In this document: in pieces, positions 15,913 to 24,688 of the stretch
Numbering within the stretch: position 1 is the first letter of the stretch
How the letters are laid out: each line of letters opens with the position of its first letter
NCBI RefSeq assembly: GCF_051660745.1
Contig: NZ_JBOFQF010000026.1
Coordinates: 55,963-119,962, forward strand
DNA length: 64,000 nt
Origin: Segniliparus sp051660745
GTDB taxonomy: Bacteria; Actinomycetota; Actinomycetes; Mycobacteriales; Mycobacteriaceae
Direction of reading: 5' to 3'
Notes under the pieces: model-generated
The model's database searches: none
The model's input: only the letters and a program-made list of their open reading frames with translations
What the model was told of the DNA's origin: nothing
Translations under genes and position numbers: made by a program

Positions 15913-17216
15913 TTCAAGAATCCTTCGTAGTTACGCTGCATGAGCTGGCTCTCGATCTGTTTCACCGTGTCGAGACCAACGTTCACGAGGATCAGCACGG
16001 CCGTCCCGCCAAACGGGAGGTTCTGGGCTCCGCCGCTGTTGCCGATCTGCAAGAACAGGTTCGGCAGGATGGCGATGACACCGAGGTAGATCGACCCAGG
16101 GAGGGTGATCCGGCTCAGGACGAAGTTCAAGTACTCGGCGGTGGGAGCCCCAGGGCGGATGCCGGGGATGAACCCGCCGTACTTTTTCATCTCCTCCGCC
16201 CGCTCTTGCGGGTTGAAGGTGATCGCCACGTAGAAGAACGTGAAGAAGACGATGAGGAAGAAGTAGACCCCGATGTACACGTAGCTGGACGGGTTCACCA
16301 GGTAGTTCTGGACCCAGCGCTGCCACCCGCTCGTTCCCTTGCCCGCCAGCAGCTGCGTGATGAGGTTGGGCACGTAGAGCAGCGAGGACGCGAAGATGAC
16401 CGGGATGACGCCCGCCTGGTTCACCTTCAGCGGCAGATACGTGGACGAGCCGCCGTACATCTTCCGGCCCACCATGCGTTTGGCGTATTGGACCGGGATG
16501 CGGCGCTGGCCCTGCTCGATGAAGATGACGCTGGCCATGATGATGACCGCCGCGACGCAGACCAGGCCGAAGACGACGCCGCCCCGGCTTTCGAGGATCT
16601 GCTTGCCCTCGGCGGGGATGCGGGCCGCGATGCCCGCGAAGATCAAGAGGGACATGCCGTTGCCGATGCCGCGCTCGGAGATGATCTCGCCGAACCACAT
16701 CACCAGCGTCGCGCCCGCAGTCATGACCAGCACCATCACGACGAGCTGGAAGATCTCGTGGCTGTCGAGGATGTCATGGCCCCGCAGCAGCTGGCCCCGG
16801 TTCGCGAGAGCCACGATGGCGGAGGACTGCAAGAGGGCCAGCGCGACGGCCAAGTACCTGGTGTACTGGGTCATCTTGGTCTGGCCGCTCTGCCCCTCTT
16901 TGCGCAACTGCTCGAACCGGGGAATGACCACGGTCAGCAGCTGCGTGATGATGCTCGCCGTGATGTACGGCACTACGCCGATGGCGAAGATCGACAGCTG
17001 CAGGAGCGCGCCGCCCGAGAACAAGTTGATCAGCGAGTAGACGCCGTTCTGGTCGCTCTTGGAGAGGTCGTCCAACGCCGCGTGGACCTGTTTGTAGTTC
17101 ACGCCAGGCGACGGCAACGTCGCTCCGAGCCTGTAGAGCACCACAATCCCGACCGAAATCAGGATCTTCCGCCTAAGGTCAGGCGTTCGGAATGCCGAAA
17201 CGAAGGCGGAAAGCAA
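15909..17216 (-). CDS. secY: Preprotein translocase subunit SecY
   Basis: The product is 435 aa with ten hydrophobic segments, the channel subunit of the Sec translocon. Recognisable family signatures are FRTPDLRRKI at the N-terminus, the plug region SGGALLQLSIFAIGVVPYITASIITQLL, and GTSLL-like MSLLIFAGI. Two TTG codons lie at the start. The second one (17214-17216) gives the usual MLSAFVSAF N-terminus and stands 5 nt after AGGAG, so I use it. Its 3' end overlaps adk by 4 nt. Confidence 0.94.
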   Translation of the reverse strand: MLSAFVSAFRTPDLRRKILISVGIVVLYRLGATLPSPGVNYKQVHAALDDLSKSDQNGVYSLINLFSGGALLQLSIFAIGVVPYITASIITQLLTVVIPRFEQLRKEGQSGQTKMTQYTRYLAVALALLQSSAIVALANRGQLLRGHDILDSHEIFQLVVMVLVMTAGATLVMWFGEIISERGIGNGMSLLIFAGIAARIPAEGKQILESRGGVVFGLVCVAAVIIMASVIFIEQGQRRIPVQYAKRMVGRKMYGGSSTYLPLKVNQAGVIPVIFASSLLYVPNLITQLLAGKGTSGWQRWVQNYLVNPSSYVYIGVYFFLIVFFTFFYVAITFNPQERAEEMKKYGGFIPGIRPGAPTAEYLNFVLSRITLPGSIYLGVIAILPNLFLQIGNSGGAQNLPFGGTAVLILVNVGLDTVKQIESQLMQRNYEGFLK

Positions 17217-17291
17217 CAATACTCCTGAGGTCTCGTGGGTCAGTTCAGCGCGGTCCTACGACCGGACCGGGATACTCTACACCGCGTGGGT

Positions 17292-17750
17292 CTAGCGCTC
17301 GCTGACGGAGCCGCCTGCGGCGAGGATCTTCTCTTTCGCGACTGCCGAGAACTTGTCAGCGGTGACCTGCACAGCGACCGAGATCTCCCCGTCGCCGAGC
17401 ACCTTCACCAGCTGGCCCTTGCGCACGGCGCCGATGGCGACGAGCTCCTCGGGGCCGATCTGGCCGCCTTTGGGGAACAGCTCGGCGATGTCGCCGACGT
17501 TGACGATCTGGTACTCCACCCGGAACGGGTTCTTGAAGCCCTTGAGCTTCGGCATGCGCATGTGCAGCGGGATGCCGCCGCCTTCGAGCCACTGCGGGAC
17601 CTGGTAACGGGCCTTGGTGCCCTTGGTGCCTCGACCAGCGGTCTTTCCTTTGGAGCCCTCACCGCGGCCCACCCGGGTCTTCGCCTTCTTGGCCCCCGGA
17701 GCCGGACGCAGGTCGTGCAGCTTGATAACGCTCGACTCCTGCTCGCTCAT
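17292..17750 (-). CDS. rplO: 50S ribosomal protein L15
   Basis: The product is 152 aa, typical length. It has the L15 start IKLHDLRPAPGAKKAKTRVGRGEGSKGKTAGRGTKG and GGGIPLHMRMPKLKGF. It overlaps rpmD by 4 nt (ATGA). It lies between rpmD and secY, the conserved spc order. Confidence 0.97.
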   Translation of the reverse strand: MSEQESSVIKLHDLRPAPGAKKAKTRVGRGEGSKGKTAGRGTKGTKARYQVPQWLEGGGIPLHMRMPKLKGFKNPFRVEYQIVNVGDIAELFPKGGQIGPEELVAIGAVRKGQLVKVLGDGEISVAVQVTADKFSAVAKEKILAAGGSVSER

Positions 17751-17950
17751 TTCTTCTCCTTCTTGGCTGCCTCGACAGGCTCGACGACCACGAGGTGGCG
17801 CACAACCTGAAGCAGACCGCGGTTCTGCGCGTCGTCCGGACGGACCACGCTGTGGCGGATCCGCTTGAGGCCGAGCGTGCGCAACGCTTCACGCGTCTTG
17901 GGCTTGACCCCGATGGTGCTCTTGATCTGGGTGACCTTCAACTCGCTCAT
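17747..17950 (-). CDS. rpmD: 50S ribosomal protein L30
   Basis: The product is 67 aa from the ATG at 17950 (MSELKVTQIKSTIGVK), with TLGLKRIRHSVVRPDD. Both ends overlap neighbours by 4 nt (rpsE at 17947-17950 and rplO at 17747-17750). Longer in-frame readings run into rpsE and are not real. Confidence 0.95.
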   Translation of the reverse strand: MSELKVTQIKSTIGVKPKTREALRTLGLKRIRHSVVRPDDAQNRGLLQVVRHLVVVEPVEAAKKEKK

Positions 17951-18597
17951 GCGTGCGCGGCCTCCTGCAACGCGCGCTCGCGGGCCCGGAGCAGGCCTGC
18001 GGGGGCGACGTCCTCCAGCGGAAGGCCACGGCGAGCCGCGACCTCTTCCGGACGCTTGAGGCCCTTGAGCGCGGCGATCGTGGCGTGGACCACGTTGATC
18101 GCGTTGTCCGTGCCCATGGACTTGGCGAGCACGTCGTGCACGCCTGCGCACTCCAGCACCGCACGGGCCGCGCCACCGGCGATGACACCGGTACCGGGGC
18201 TGGCCGGGCGGAGCATGACCACGCCAGCGGCGGCCTCGCCCTGCACCGGGTGCGGGATGGTGGAGCCGATGAGCGGCACGCGGAAGAAGTTCTTCCGAGC
18301 CTCTTCGACACCCTTGGCGATCGCGGCCGGAACCTCTTTCGCCTTGCCGTAGCCAGCGCCGACGTGGCCCTTGCCGTCGCCGACGATCACGAGGGCCGTG
18401 AAGCTGAAGCGACGGCCGCCCTTGACCACCTTGGCGACGCGGTTGACCGCGACCAGGCGCTCGATGTGGTCTTTCTTCTCTTTGTCCTGGGGAGCCTCGG
18501 CTTCCCGACGGTCCCGGCGGTCCCGACGGTCGTTCGAGCCCGAATCGCCGGGCTGTCCGTTGCTCGTGGGGCCTCCGCTGCGTGGCCTTCCTGCCAT
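17947..18597 (-). CDS. rpsE: 30S ribosomal protein S5
   Basis: The product is 216 aa from the ATG at 18597 (MAGRPRSGGPT). An N-terminal charged extension (NDRRDRRDRREAEAPQDK) precedes the S5 domain: ERLVAVNRVAKVVKGGRRFSF, GDGKGHVGAGYGKA and GTGVIAGGAARAVLE. Such extensions are usual in actinobacterial S5. It overlaps rpmD by 4 nt. Confidence 0.96.
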   Translation of the reverse strand: MAGRPRSGGPTSNGQPGDSGSNDRRDRRDRREAEAPQDKEKKDHIERLVAVNRVAKVVKGGRRFSFTALVIVGDGKGHVGAGYGKAKEVPAAIAKGVEEARKNFFRVPLIGSTIPHPVQGEAAAGVVMLRPASPGTGVIAGGAARAVLECAGVHDVLAKSMGTDNAINVVHATIAALKGLKRPEEVAARRGLPLEDVAPAGLLRARERALQEAAHA

Positions 18598-18667
18598 CAC
18601 GAAACCTTTCCGTTGTTGAACGTCTCTGTCTTTTGCGCTGGGCACATGACCTGAACTGGGCGCCGCA

Positions 18668-19132
18668 TCAGAACTGCAAGCCTCCGGCGCGCGCGCCGTC
18701 AGCCAGCGCCGCGACCCGGCCATGGTAGACGTGCCCGCCGCGGTCGAAGACCACGGCCTCGACGCCTGCGGCCTTGGCGCGGGCGGCGAGGAGCTCGCCG
18801 ACCTTGCCCGCCTTGGCCTTCTTGTCGCCGCTCACAGCCTGGACGTCGGCCTCGATGGAGGAGGCGGCGGCGAGCGTCACGCCCGCCTTGTCGTCGATGA
18901 GCTGCGCGTGGATGTGCCGGGCCGAGCGGTGCACCGCGAGGCGGGGCTGCGCCGGGGTGCCTTCGATCCGCTTGCGGAGCCGGTCGTGGCGCGACGCGCG
19001 GAGGCGACGGCGCTCGGTCGGCTTGCCGACGCCGAGAATCCCGGTGACCTCGATCGCGAGCTTCTTCTTGCGCCGGATCGGGGCGCCTTTTTTGCCGCCA
19101 GCCTTCGGGGCAGCCTTCTGTGCCTTAGCCAT
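18668..19132 (-). CDS. rplR: 50S ribosomal protein L18
   Basis: The product is 154 aa, longer than the usual ~120 because of an N-terminal Lys/Ala-rich extension (MAKAQKAAPKAGGKKGAPIRRKK). The L18 core follows: RHDRLRKRIEGTPAQPRLAVHRSARHIHAQLIDD and VFDRGGHVYHGRVAALADGARAGGLQF. Start and rplF stop overlap by 1 nt (TAATG). Confidence 0.96.
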   Translation of the reverse strand: MAKAQKAAPKAGGKKGAPIRRKKKLAIEVTGILGVGKPTERRRLRASRHDRLRKRIEGTPAQPRLAVHRSARHIHAQLIDDKAGVTLAAASSIEADVQAVSGDKKAKAGKVGELLAARAKAAGVEAVVFDRGGHVYHGRVAALADGARAGGLQF

Positions 19133-19671
19133 TATTTCTTCCCTGCCTTACCAGCCTTGCGACGAACAACCTCGCCCGCGTAGCGGATGCCTTTGCCCTT
19201 GTACGGCTCCGGCTTCTTCAACTTGCGGATGTTGGCCGCGACCTCGCCGACCTTCTGCTTGTCAATGCCGGACACCGAGAACTTGGTCGGGGTCTCCACC
19301 GCGAAGACGATGCCGTCCGGGGCCGTGACCGGCACCGAGTGGCTGAACCCGAGGGCGAACTCGAGGTCCTTGCCCTTCTGCTGGACGCGGTAACCGACGC
19401 CGACGATCTCCAGCTGCTTGGTGTAGCCCTGGGTGACGCCCACCACGAGGTTGTTCACCAGCGTGCGGGACAGGCCGTGCAGCGAGCGGTTGCGCCGCTC
19501 GTCGTTCGGGCGGACGACCGTGAGGACGCCGTCCTCGCGCTCGACCGTGATCGGCTCCACGAGGGTGAGGCCGAGCTCGCCCTTCGGGCCCTTCACTTTG
19601 ACGTCTTGGCCGTCGATGGTCACGTCCACGCCGGACGGGACCTGGATCGGCGCTCTACCAATACGAGACAT
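19132..19671 (-). CDS. rplF: 50S ribosomal protein L6
   Basis: The product is 179 aa, standard length. It has MSRIGRAPIQVPSGVDV at the start and the signature PEPYKGKGIRYAGEVVRRKAGKAGKK at the end. It is 12 bp downstream of rpsH in the conserved spc order. Confidence 0.97.
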   Translation of the reverse strand: MSRIGRAPIQVPSGVDVTIDGQDVKVKGPKGELGLTLVEPITVEREDGVLTVVRPNDERRNRSLHGLSRTLVNNLVVGVTQGYTKQLEIVGVGYRVQQKGKDLEFALGFSHSVPVTAPDGIVFAVETPTKFSVSGIDKQKVGEVAANIRKLKKPEPYKGKGIRYAGEVVRRKAGKAGKK

Positions 19672-19683
19672 CTGCGTTTCCTC

Positions 19684-20082
19684 CTACCAGACGTAGGCGA
19701 GGACTTCCCCGCCCACTCCTTGCTTGGCCGCCTGCTTGTCCGTGAGCAAACCTGCGGAGGTGGAAATGATCGCGATGCCCAGGCCGCCGAGCACCCTCGG
19801 CAGCTGGGTCGACTTGGCGTACACGCGCAGGCCCGGCTTCGAGACCCGCTTGAGGCCCTCGATGCCGCGCTCGCGGCTTGGGGTGTACTTCAGGTCCACG
19901 ATCAGGTTCTTGCCGGGGGATTTCTCCTCGACCCGGTACCCGGAGACGTAGCCTTCCTTCACGAGGATCTCGGCGATGTTCTCCTTGATCTTCGAGTGCG
20001 GCGCGACCACCTGGTCGTGGTACGCCGTCTGAGCGTTGCGCAACCGCGTCAAGAAGTCCGCGATCGGATCAGTCATAGTCAT
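19684..20082 (-). CDS. rpsH: 30S ribosomal protein S8
   Basis: The product is 132 aa, standard length. It starts MTMTDPIADFLTRLRNAQ and has the C-terminal STSAGLLTDKQAAKQGVGGEVLAYVW. Its ATG overlaps the stop of a 49-codon ORF that occupies the place where rpsN normally stands (ATGA, 20079-20082). Confidence 0.97.
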   Translation of the reverse strand: MTMTDPIADFLTRLRNAQTAYHDQVVAPHSKIKENIAEILVKEGYVSGYRVEEKSPGKNLIVDLKYTPSRERGIEGLKRVSKPGLRVYAKSTQLPRVLGGLGIAIISTSAGLLTDKQAAKQGVGGEVLAYVW

Positions 20083-20228
20083 TTAGCTGACACGCCTTTC
20101 TCGCCACGGTTCCCCTCGAAGGAGGGGCCTGTGGCGACATTCGTCATGGTCACAAGTTTCTTGGTCCTGCTCATGTAGCTCGGGGCCTTCGCCCCCTTGT
20201 ACAGCGTCCTGCGGTCGATCTGTCTCAT
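20079..20228 (-). CDS. Unidentified 49-aa basic ORF in the rpsN position
   Basis: Between rplE and rpsH, where other actinobacteria encode the ~61-aa zinc-type S14, there are only about 150 bp. The frame in phase for coupling runs MRQIDRRTLYKGAKAPSYMS to ...NRGEKGVSAK and stops at TGA overlapping the rpsH ATG. It has GAGG 5 nt before the ATG. It is basic but has no cysteines, so the C4 zinc motif of S14 is absent and it does not resemble S14. It may be a real small protein, a translated linker that keeps ribosomes moving to rpsH, or the eroded remains of rpsN. Confidence 0.4.
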   Translation of the reverse strand: MRQIDRRTLYKGAKAPSYMSRTKKLVTMTNVATGPSFEGNRGEKGVSAK

Positions 20229-20235
20229 CTCGGCC

Positions 20236-20805
20236 TCAGCTGTTCGCCTTGAAGGGCATGCCGAGCTGGCGGAGCAGCGCGCGACCTTCGTCGTTGGTGT
20301 TGGCGCTGGTCACAATCGTGATGTCCATGCCGCGCTGGCGGTCGATCGAGTCGATGTCGATCTCGTGGAACATCGACTGCTCGTTGAGGCCGAAGGTGTA
20401 GTTCCCCCGTCCGTCGAACTGCCGGTCCGAGAGGCCGCGGAAGTCGCGGATACGCGGGAGGGCGATGGAGATCAGCCGGTCGAGGAACTCCCACATCCGG
20501 TCGCCGCGCAGCGTGACGCGCGCGCCGATCGGCATGCCCTCGCGCAGCTTGAACTGGGCGATGGACTTGGTGGCCCGGCGGATCTCCGGCTTCTGGCCGG
20601 TGATGAGCGAGAGGTCGCGGACGGCGCCGTTGATGAGCTTGCCGTCGCGGGCCGCGTCGCCGACGCCCATGTTCACCACAACTTTGGTGATGCCGGGGAT
20701 GCGCATGACGTTGCCGTAGGCGAACTCCTCCAGCAGCGCCGGGCGAATCTCTTCGCGGTAGCGCAGCTTCAGCCGAGGCTGGATCTTCTCAACTGCTTCG
20801 GTCAT
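20236..20805 (-). CDS. rplE: 50S ribosomal protein L5
   Basis: The product is 189 aa, standard length. It has PRLKLRYREEIRPALLEEF, the L5 signature ITKVVVNMGVGDAARD, and the end IDSIDRQRGMDITIVTSANTNDEGRALLRQLGMPF. It is 2 bp downstream of rplX and the last gene before the missing rpsN slot. Confidence 0.97.
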   Translation of the reverse strand: MTEAVEKIQPRLKLRYREEIRPALLEEFAYGNVMRIPGITKVVVNMGVGDAARDGKLINGAVRDLSLITGQKPEIRRATKSIAQFKLREGMPIGARVTLRGDRMWEFLDRLISIALPRIRDFRGLSDRQFDGRGNYTFGLNEQSMFHEIDIDSIDRQRGMDITIVTSANTNDEGRALLRQLGMPFKANS

Positions 20806-20807
20806 GG

Positions 20808-21134
20808 TCAGATGTCCTTCCCGGTCTTGCGCGAGACGCGGATCTTCTTGCCGTCCTCGTCAACGCGCAGGCCGACCTTGGTCGGCTTGCCGTCGGAGCC
20901 GACGACGAGCACGTTGGAGACGTGGATCGGAGCCTCTTGGGTCACGATGCCGCCCGAGGCCGCGCCGCGCTCGGTGCGCGAGGTCTGGGTGTGCTTCTTG
21001 ACCCGGTTCACGCCCTCGACCAGAACACGCTGCTCGGCGGGGTAGGCCTGCAAGACCTTGCCCTTCGCGCCCGCGTCCTTGCCCGCGATCACCAGAACGG
21101 TGTCGCCTTTTTGCACTTTCAGTTTCGCAGCCAT
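20808..21134 (-). CDS. rplX: 50S ribosomal protein L24
   Basis: The product is 108 aa. A KOW motif is visible at KLKVQKGDTVLVIAGKDAGAKGKV, followed by VEGVNRVKKHTQ and the actinobacterial ending. It is 3 bp downstream of rplN in the spc order. Confidence 0.97.
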   Translation of the reverse strand: MAAKLKVQKGDTVLVIAGKDAGAKGKVLQAYPAEQRVLVEGVNRVKKHTQTSRTERGAASGGIVTQEAPIHVSNVLVVGSDGKPTKVGLRVDEDGKKIRVSRKTGKDI

Positions 21135-21137
21135 GGA

Positions 21138-21506
21138 CTACAGCACCTCCGGGGCGAGCGAGACGATCTTCATGAAGCGCTTCTCGCGCAGCTCGCGGCC
21201 GACCGGGCCGAAGATGCGGGTTCCGCGCGGCTCGCCGTCGTTCTTCACGATGACGGCGGCGTTCTCGTCGAACTTGATGTAAGAGCCGTCGGCACGACGG
21301 CGCTCCTTGACGGTGCGGACGACGACGGCCTTGACCACGTCGCCGCTCTTGACGTTCCCACCGGGGATCGCGTCTTTGACGGTGGCGACGATGGTGTCGC
21401 CGATCCCGGCGTAGCGACGGCCGGAGCCGCCGAGCACCCGGATGCACAAGATCTCCTTGGCACCGGTGTTGTCGGCCACGCGCAGCCGGCTCTCTTGTTG
21501 AATCAC
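21138..21506 (-). CDS. rplN: 50S ribosomal protein L14
   Basis: The product is 122 aa from a GTG at 21504-21506 (V/M IQQESRLRVADNTGAKE). The GTG is preceded by GGAG at suitable spacing and gives exactly the standard L14 length; longer readings add unrelated residues. The signature GIRVLGG-like CIRVLGGSGRRYAGIGD and FDENAAVIV are present. It is the first gene of this spc operon. The S10 operon does not lie directly upstream; a plus-strand hydrolase begins 240 bp away, so a promoter must sit in 21507-21745. Confidence 0.96.
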   Translation of the reverse strand: MIQQESRLRVADNTGAKEILCIRVLGGSGRRYAGIGDTIVATVKDAIPGGNVKSGDVVKAVVVRTVKERRRADGSYIKFDENAAVIVKNDGEPRGTRIFGPVGRELREKRFMKIVSLAPEVL

Positions 21507-21745
21507 GTACTTCTCTCCTGGACTGTTTTCCATCGAGTGCAGCCAACGCCCAACCCCCATCGAGACGATCGGTGTGGGGCGTATGGCTTTGTGTCATGAA
21601 CACGCAGGGCCGTGGAACCGGCCGAGGTCTGTTCAAGACAGCTCGACAAGCCTAGCGGAACAACTGCCGAAGGGCAAATTCCCGGCGCAGCGGCCTCGCG
21701 CGGGCGATTCCCCCCGTCTTCCGGCCCGGCGGGTAGATTGGCGGC

Positions 21746-22927
21746 ATGCCCCCCGCAGGCGCCGCCGCGCCAGAGCCGAACGGATTCGTCGCCCCAGGGT
21801 TCGAGCCGCTCGCCGAGCTTTTCGCCGCGTCCCTCGGGCGGGGCGGCGGGGCGCTGGCACTGCGGCGCGGCGACCAGGTCCTCGTCGATATCTGCGGCGG
21901 ATGGGCCGATCGCGCCAGAACCCGCCCGTGGACCCCGGACACCGCCTGCCTCGGCTTCTCGGTCGCGAAGGGCCTGGCCTCCACCGTCCTGCACCGGCTC
22001 GCCGACCGGGGGCTCCTCGACTACGACGCCCCGGTCGCCGCCTACTGGCCGGAGTTCGCCCAGGCGGGCAAGGAGCGCGTCACCGTGCGCCAGCTGCTCT
22101 CGCATTGCGCGGGCTTGTGGGATGTGCGCCCGCTGGTGCGCGAGCCGGGCGACTGGCTCGACCACCTCCTCATGGAGGAACGGCTCGCGGCGGCCCCGAT
22201 CACCTCGTCCGTCGGCGTGCCCGGCTACCACGCGATCGCCTTCGGCTGGCTCGCCGCCGGGCTGGCGCGCAAGCTCACGGGGCGCGGGATGCGCCAGCTC
22301 GTGCAGGAGGAGATCGCCGAGCCGCTCGGCCTCGACGGCCTGCACATCGGCCGCCCGCCCTCGGGCGTGCCGATCGCGGAGACCGTCGGCGCCATGCCGG
22401 AGCTCTGCGGGGCGCTGGTCGCATTCGAGCCGGTCTGGTCCAAGTCGCCGTACGTGCCGGGCTTCCTCGGCGCGCTCTACGCGCCCGGCGTCGAGCGCCA
22501 TATCGCCAGCGGCCGGATCCTCGACACCGAGATGCCGTCGAGCAACGGCATGGTGACCGCGAGCGGGCTGTGCGCGATGTACGCGGCCCTCGCCAACGGC
22601 GGCGAGCTGGGGGGACGCAGGCTGCTCTCGCCGCAGACCGCGCGCGGGCTCCGCGACGTGCAGACCGACCGGCGCGACCGGGTCATCCTCGGCGCGAAGA
22701 TGCGGTGGCGCCTTGGCTACCACCAGGCCTCCGGCGTCCCGAGCCGCTCCGACGGCGCCTTCGGCCACGACGGGATCGGCGGGTCGACCGGATGGGCCGA
22801 CCAGGACACCGGCCTCTCCTACGCGCTCGTCTGGAACGACGTCGGCGACCGCGTCACGACCGCGCTGCGGACCGCGCGCGGCCTCAAGATCTCCGCCTTG
22901 GCCTGGGAGCTCGCGCAGAACCGCTAG
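21746..22927 (+). CDS. Beta-lactamase-fold serine hydrolase / esterase
   Basis: The product is 393 aa. The class C beta-lactamase/EstB fold is shown by the catalytic S-x-x-K in GFSVAKG (Ser ~72), DRGLLDYDAPVAAYWPEF and VRQLLSHCAGL. The second motif appears as G-Y-H instead of Y-x-N, and the third as HDGIGGSTGW (H-x-G). Members with this pattern are mostly esterases or lipases (LipL/LipE types in mycobacteria) rather than beta-lactamases. No signal peptide is visible, so it is probably cytoplasmic. The TAG stop shares CTAG with the convergent membrane gene. Confidence 0.85.
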   Translation: MPPAGAAAPEPNGFVAPGFEPLAELFAASLGRGGGALALRRGDQVLVDICGGWADRARTRPWTPDTACLGFSVAKGLASTVLHRLADRGLLDYDAPVAAYWPEFAQAGKERVTVRQLLSHCAGLWDVRPLVREPGDWLDHLLMEERLAAAPITSSVGVPGYHAIAFGWLAAGLARKLTGRGMRQLVQEEIAEPLGLDGLHIGRPPSGVPIAETVGAMPELCGALVAFEPVWSKSPYVPGFLGALYAPGVERHIASGRILDTEMPSSNGMVTASGLCAMYAALANGGELGGRRLLSPQTARGLRDVQTDRRDRVILGAKMRWRLGYHQASGVPSRSDGAFGHDGIGGSTGWADQDTGLSYALVWNDVGDRVTTALRTARGLKISALAWELAQNR

Positions 22928-23478
22928 GCAGAACCGCTGGACGAGGGCCGCGACCTGCGGCTGACGTAGTCCCACACCAGCCAGCCCGCCCACAGGACGG
23001 GGACCGCGACGAAGCACAGGCAGGCCCCTTGGAACAGCGCCGTGAGCACTCCGTTCGGCATCGTCAGCACGCCGACCCCCGGACTCCCCGTCCGAATCCC
23101 GAGCAGATACTCGGACAACGAGGGCCCGACCGGAACCCCCTCGCAGTCCTGGAAGCAGTCTTGATCCCCCGGCATGAACAAGCAGAACGCCAAAAAGACG
23201 AGCAACTGGACCCAGAGCATCCCGATCACGGCCCAGAGCAGCGCGCGCGGGGCGCGCAGCGCGAACCCGTTCGGGCGCGAGGACCGCACGACGAACGCGA
23301 ACACCATCCAGCACAGCCAGATCGGCGGGAAAAAGCACACGCCCATGAGGAACGCCCCCAGCCGCCCCGCGAAGACGACGCCCACCACCGGCAGGGGCGC
23401 GAGGAAAATCGCCGTCGCCGTGGCCTTGCGCGCCCAGCGCAGCGCGACCGGCTCGCCCAAATCCCTCTCCGCCGCCAT
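22924..23478 (-). CDS. Hypothetical membrane protein with four predicted TM segments
   Basis: The product is 184 aa with four hydrophobic stretches (about residues 22-42, 44-66, 82-102 and 148-168). A loop CFQDCEGV between the third and fourth has two cysteines. It ends in a Ser/Arg-rich tail. No family is recognised. It is convergent with the serine hydrolase (shared CTAG stop) and divergent from the antiporter, 32 bp away. Confidence 0.65.
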   Translation of the reverse strand: MAAERDLGEPVALRWARKATATAIFLAPLPVVGVVFAGRLGAFLMGVCFFPPIWLCWMVFAFVVRSSRPNGFALRAPRALLWAVIGMLWVQLLVFLAFCLFMPGDQDCFQDCEGVPVGPSLSEYLLGIRTGSPGVGVLTMPNGVLTALFQGACLCFVAVPVLWAGWLVWDYVSRRSRPSSSGSA

Positions 23479-23510
23479 CCGCGCAGACTACCAGCGGCTA
23501 CCCTCGTCCC

Positions 23511-24662
23511 ATGAGTTTCGGCGCGCTTTGCCTTGTGGCTGTCATCGGATTGGCGGGCCCGCTCCTTGCCTCGATCCCAAAGGCCCGTGTTCCCGTGGTG
23601 ATCGGCGAGCTGCTCGTCGGGGTGCTCGTGGGGCGCAGCGGCTTCGCCGTGCTCGACACCGACGACAGCACGTTCGCGTTCCTCGCGGACATCGGCTTCG
23701 GCCTCGTCATGTTCGTCGCGGGGACCCACGTCCCGGTCCGCAACGCCGAAATGCGCTCGGCGCTGCCGAAAGCGTTGCTGCGCTGCGTCCCCGTCGGGGT
23801 GGCCGCCGCGCTCCTCGGCGCAGGCCTCGCCGCCTGGTTCCACACCGGCCATGCCGCCGTCTACGCGGTGCTCATGGCCTCCTCCTCCGCGGCACTGGTG
23901 CTGCCGGTGGTGGACTCGCTGCGCCTGACCGGCCCGGCGGTCCTCGCCACGACGGCACAGGTCGCTATCGCCGACACGGCCTGCATCATCGCGCTCCCGC
24001 TGGTGATCGACCTGCGCCATGCCGGGCGCGCGGCGCTGGGGGCGCTCGCGGTGGCGGGCTGCGCGGTCGTGGTGTTCCTGCTCATGCGGGCCGCCGACCG
24101 CTCGGGCTGGTTGGACCGGATGCACGACTACTCCAAGGCGCGCAAGCTCGCCCTCGAACTGCGGATCAACCTCGCGATCCTGTTCTTCCTCGCCGCGCTC
24201 GCCGTCCGAGGCCATGTCTCGATCATGTTGGCCGGGTTCGCGCTCGGCCTGGTCATCGCCGCTATCGGCGAGCCACGGCGGCTGGCCCGCCAGCTCTTCG
24301 GCATCACCGAAGGCTTCTTCGGCCCGCTGTTCTTCGTCTGGCTTGGCGCCTCGTTGCACGTCCGCGAGCTGCTGCAGCATCCATCGCTGGTCCTGCTCGG
24401 CCTCGCCCTCGGCGGCGGCGCGCTGGCCGCGCACCTGACCGGACGGCTCTTCGGGCAGCCGATCCCGCTGGCCGTGCTCGCCGCAGCCCAGCTCGGCGTG
24501 CCGGTCGCCGCCGCGAAAGTGGGCGACCAGATGGGCCTCCTGGTCCCCGGAGAGGGCTCGGCGCTCATCTTCGGGGCGCTGATCACAGTCGCCGCGACGA
24601 CAATCGCGGGCGGTTTCGCCGCGAAGCAGCAGCCCCCGGAGCCAGCCGCGGCAAACGGCTAG
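23511..24662 (+). CDS. Cation:proton antiporter (CPA2, KefB/NapA type)
   Basis: The product is 383 aa with about twelve membrane segments. The start AVIGLAGPLLASIPKARVPVVIGELLVGVLVGRSG is the CPA2 N-terminal pattern. FLADIGFGLVMFVAGTH carries the first conserved helix-break region, and AQVAIADTACIIALPLVID corresponds to the ion-binding helix region. There is no TrkA-N domain at the C-terminus, which ends after the last helix. It exchanges Na+ or K+ for H+; the ion is not decidable here. It stands alone between divergent and convergent neighbours. Confidence 0.85.
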   Translation: MSFGALCLVAVIGLAGPLLASIPKARVPVVIGELLVGVLVGRSGFAVLDTDDSTFAFLADIGFGLVMFVAGTHVPVRNAEMRSALPKALLRCVPVGVAAALLGAGLAAWFHTGHAAVYAVLMASSSAALVLPVVDSLRLTGPAVLATTAQVAIADTACIIALPLVIDLRHAGRAALGALAVAGCAVVVFLLMRAADRSGWLDRMHDYSKARKLALELRINLAILFFLAALAVRGHVSIMLAGFALGLVIAAIGEPRRLARQLFGITEGFFGPLFFVWLGASLHVRELLQHPSLVLLGLALGGGALAAHLTGRLFGQPIPLAVLAAAQLGVPVAAAKVGDQMGLLVPGEGSALIFGALITVAATTIAGGFAAKQQPPEPAAANG

Positions 24663-24688
24663 CCTCCGCCTCTCACCCCTGGGCCTTC

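Noticed and set aside
20160..20220. RCTRGRRPRA in a +1 frame as a surviving zinc-S14 gene
   Set aside because: It uses several rare AGG/CGA codons, ends at a stop after 17 codons and lacks the second half of S14. At best a fossil; recorded only within the rpsN finding.
21746..22927. True class C beta-lactamase
   Set aside because: There is no signal peptide, the second motif is YH rather than YxN, and the third is HDG; esterase relatives fit better.
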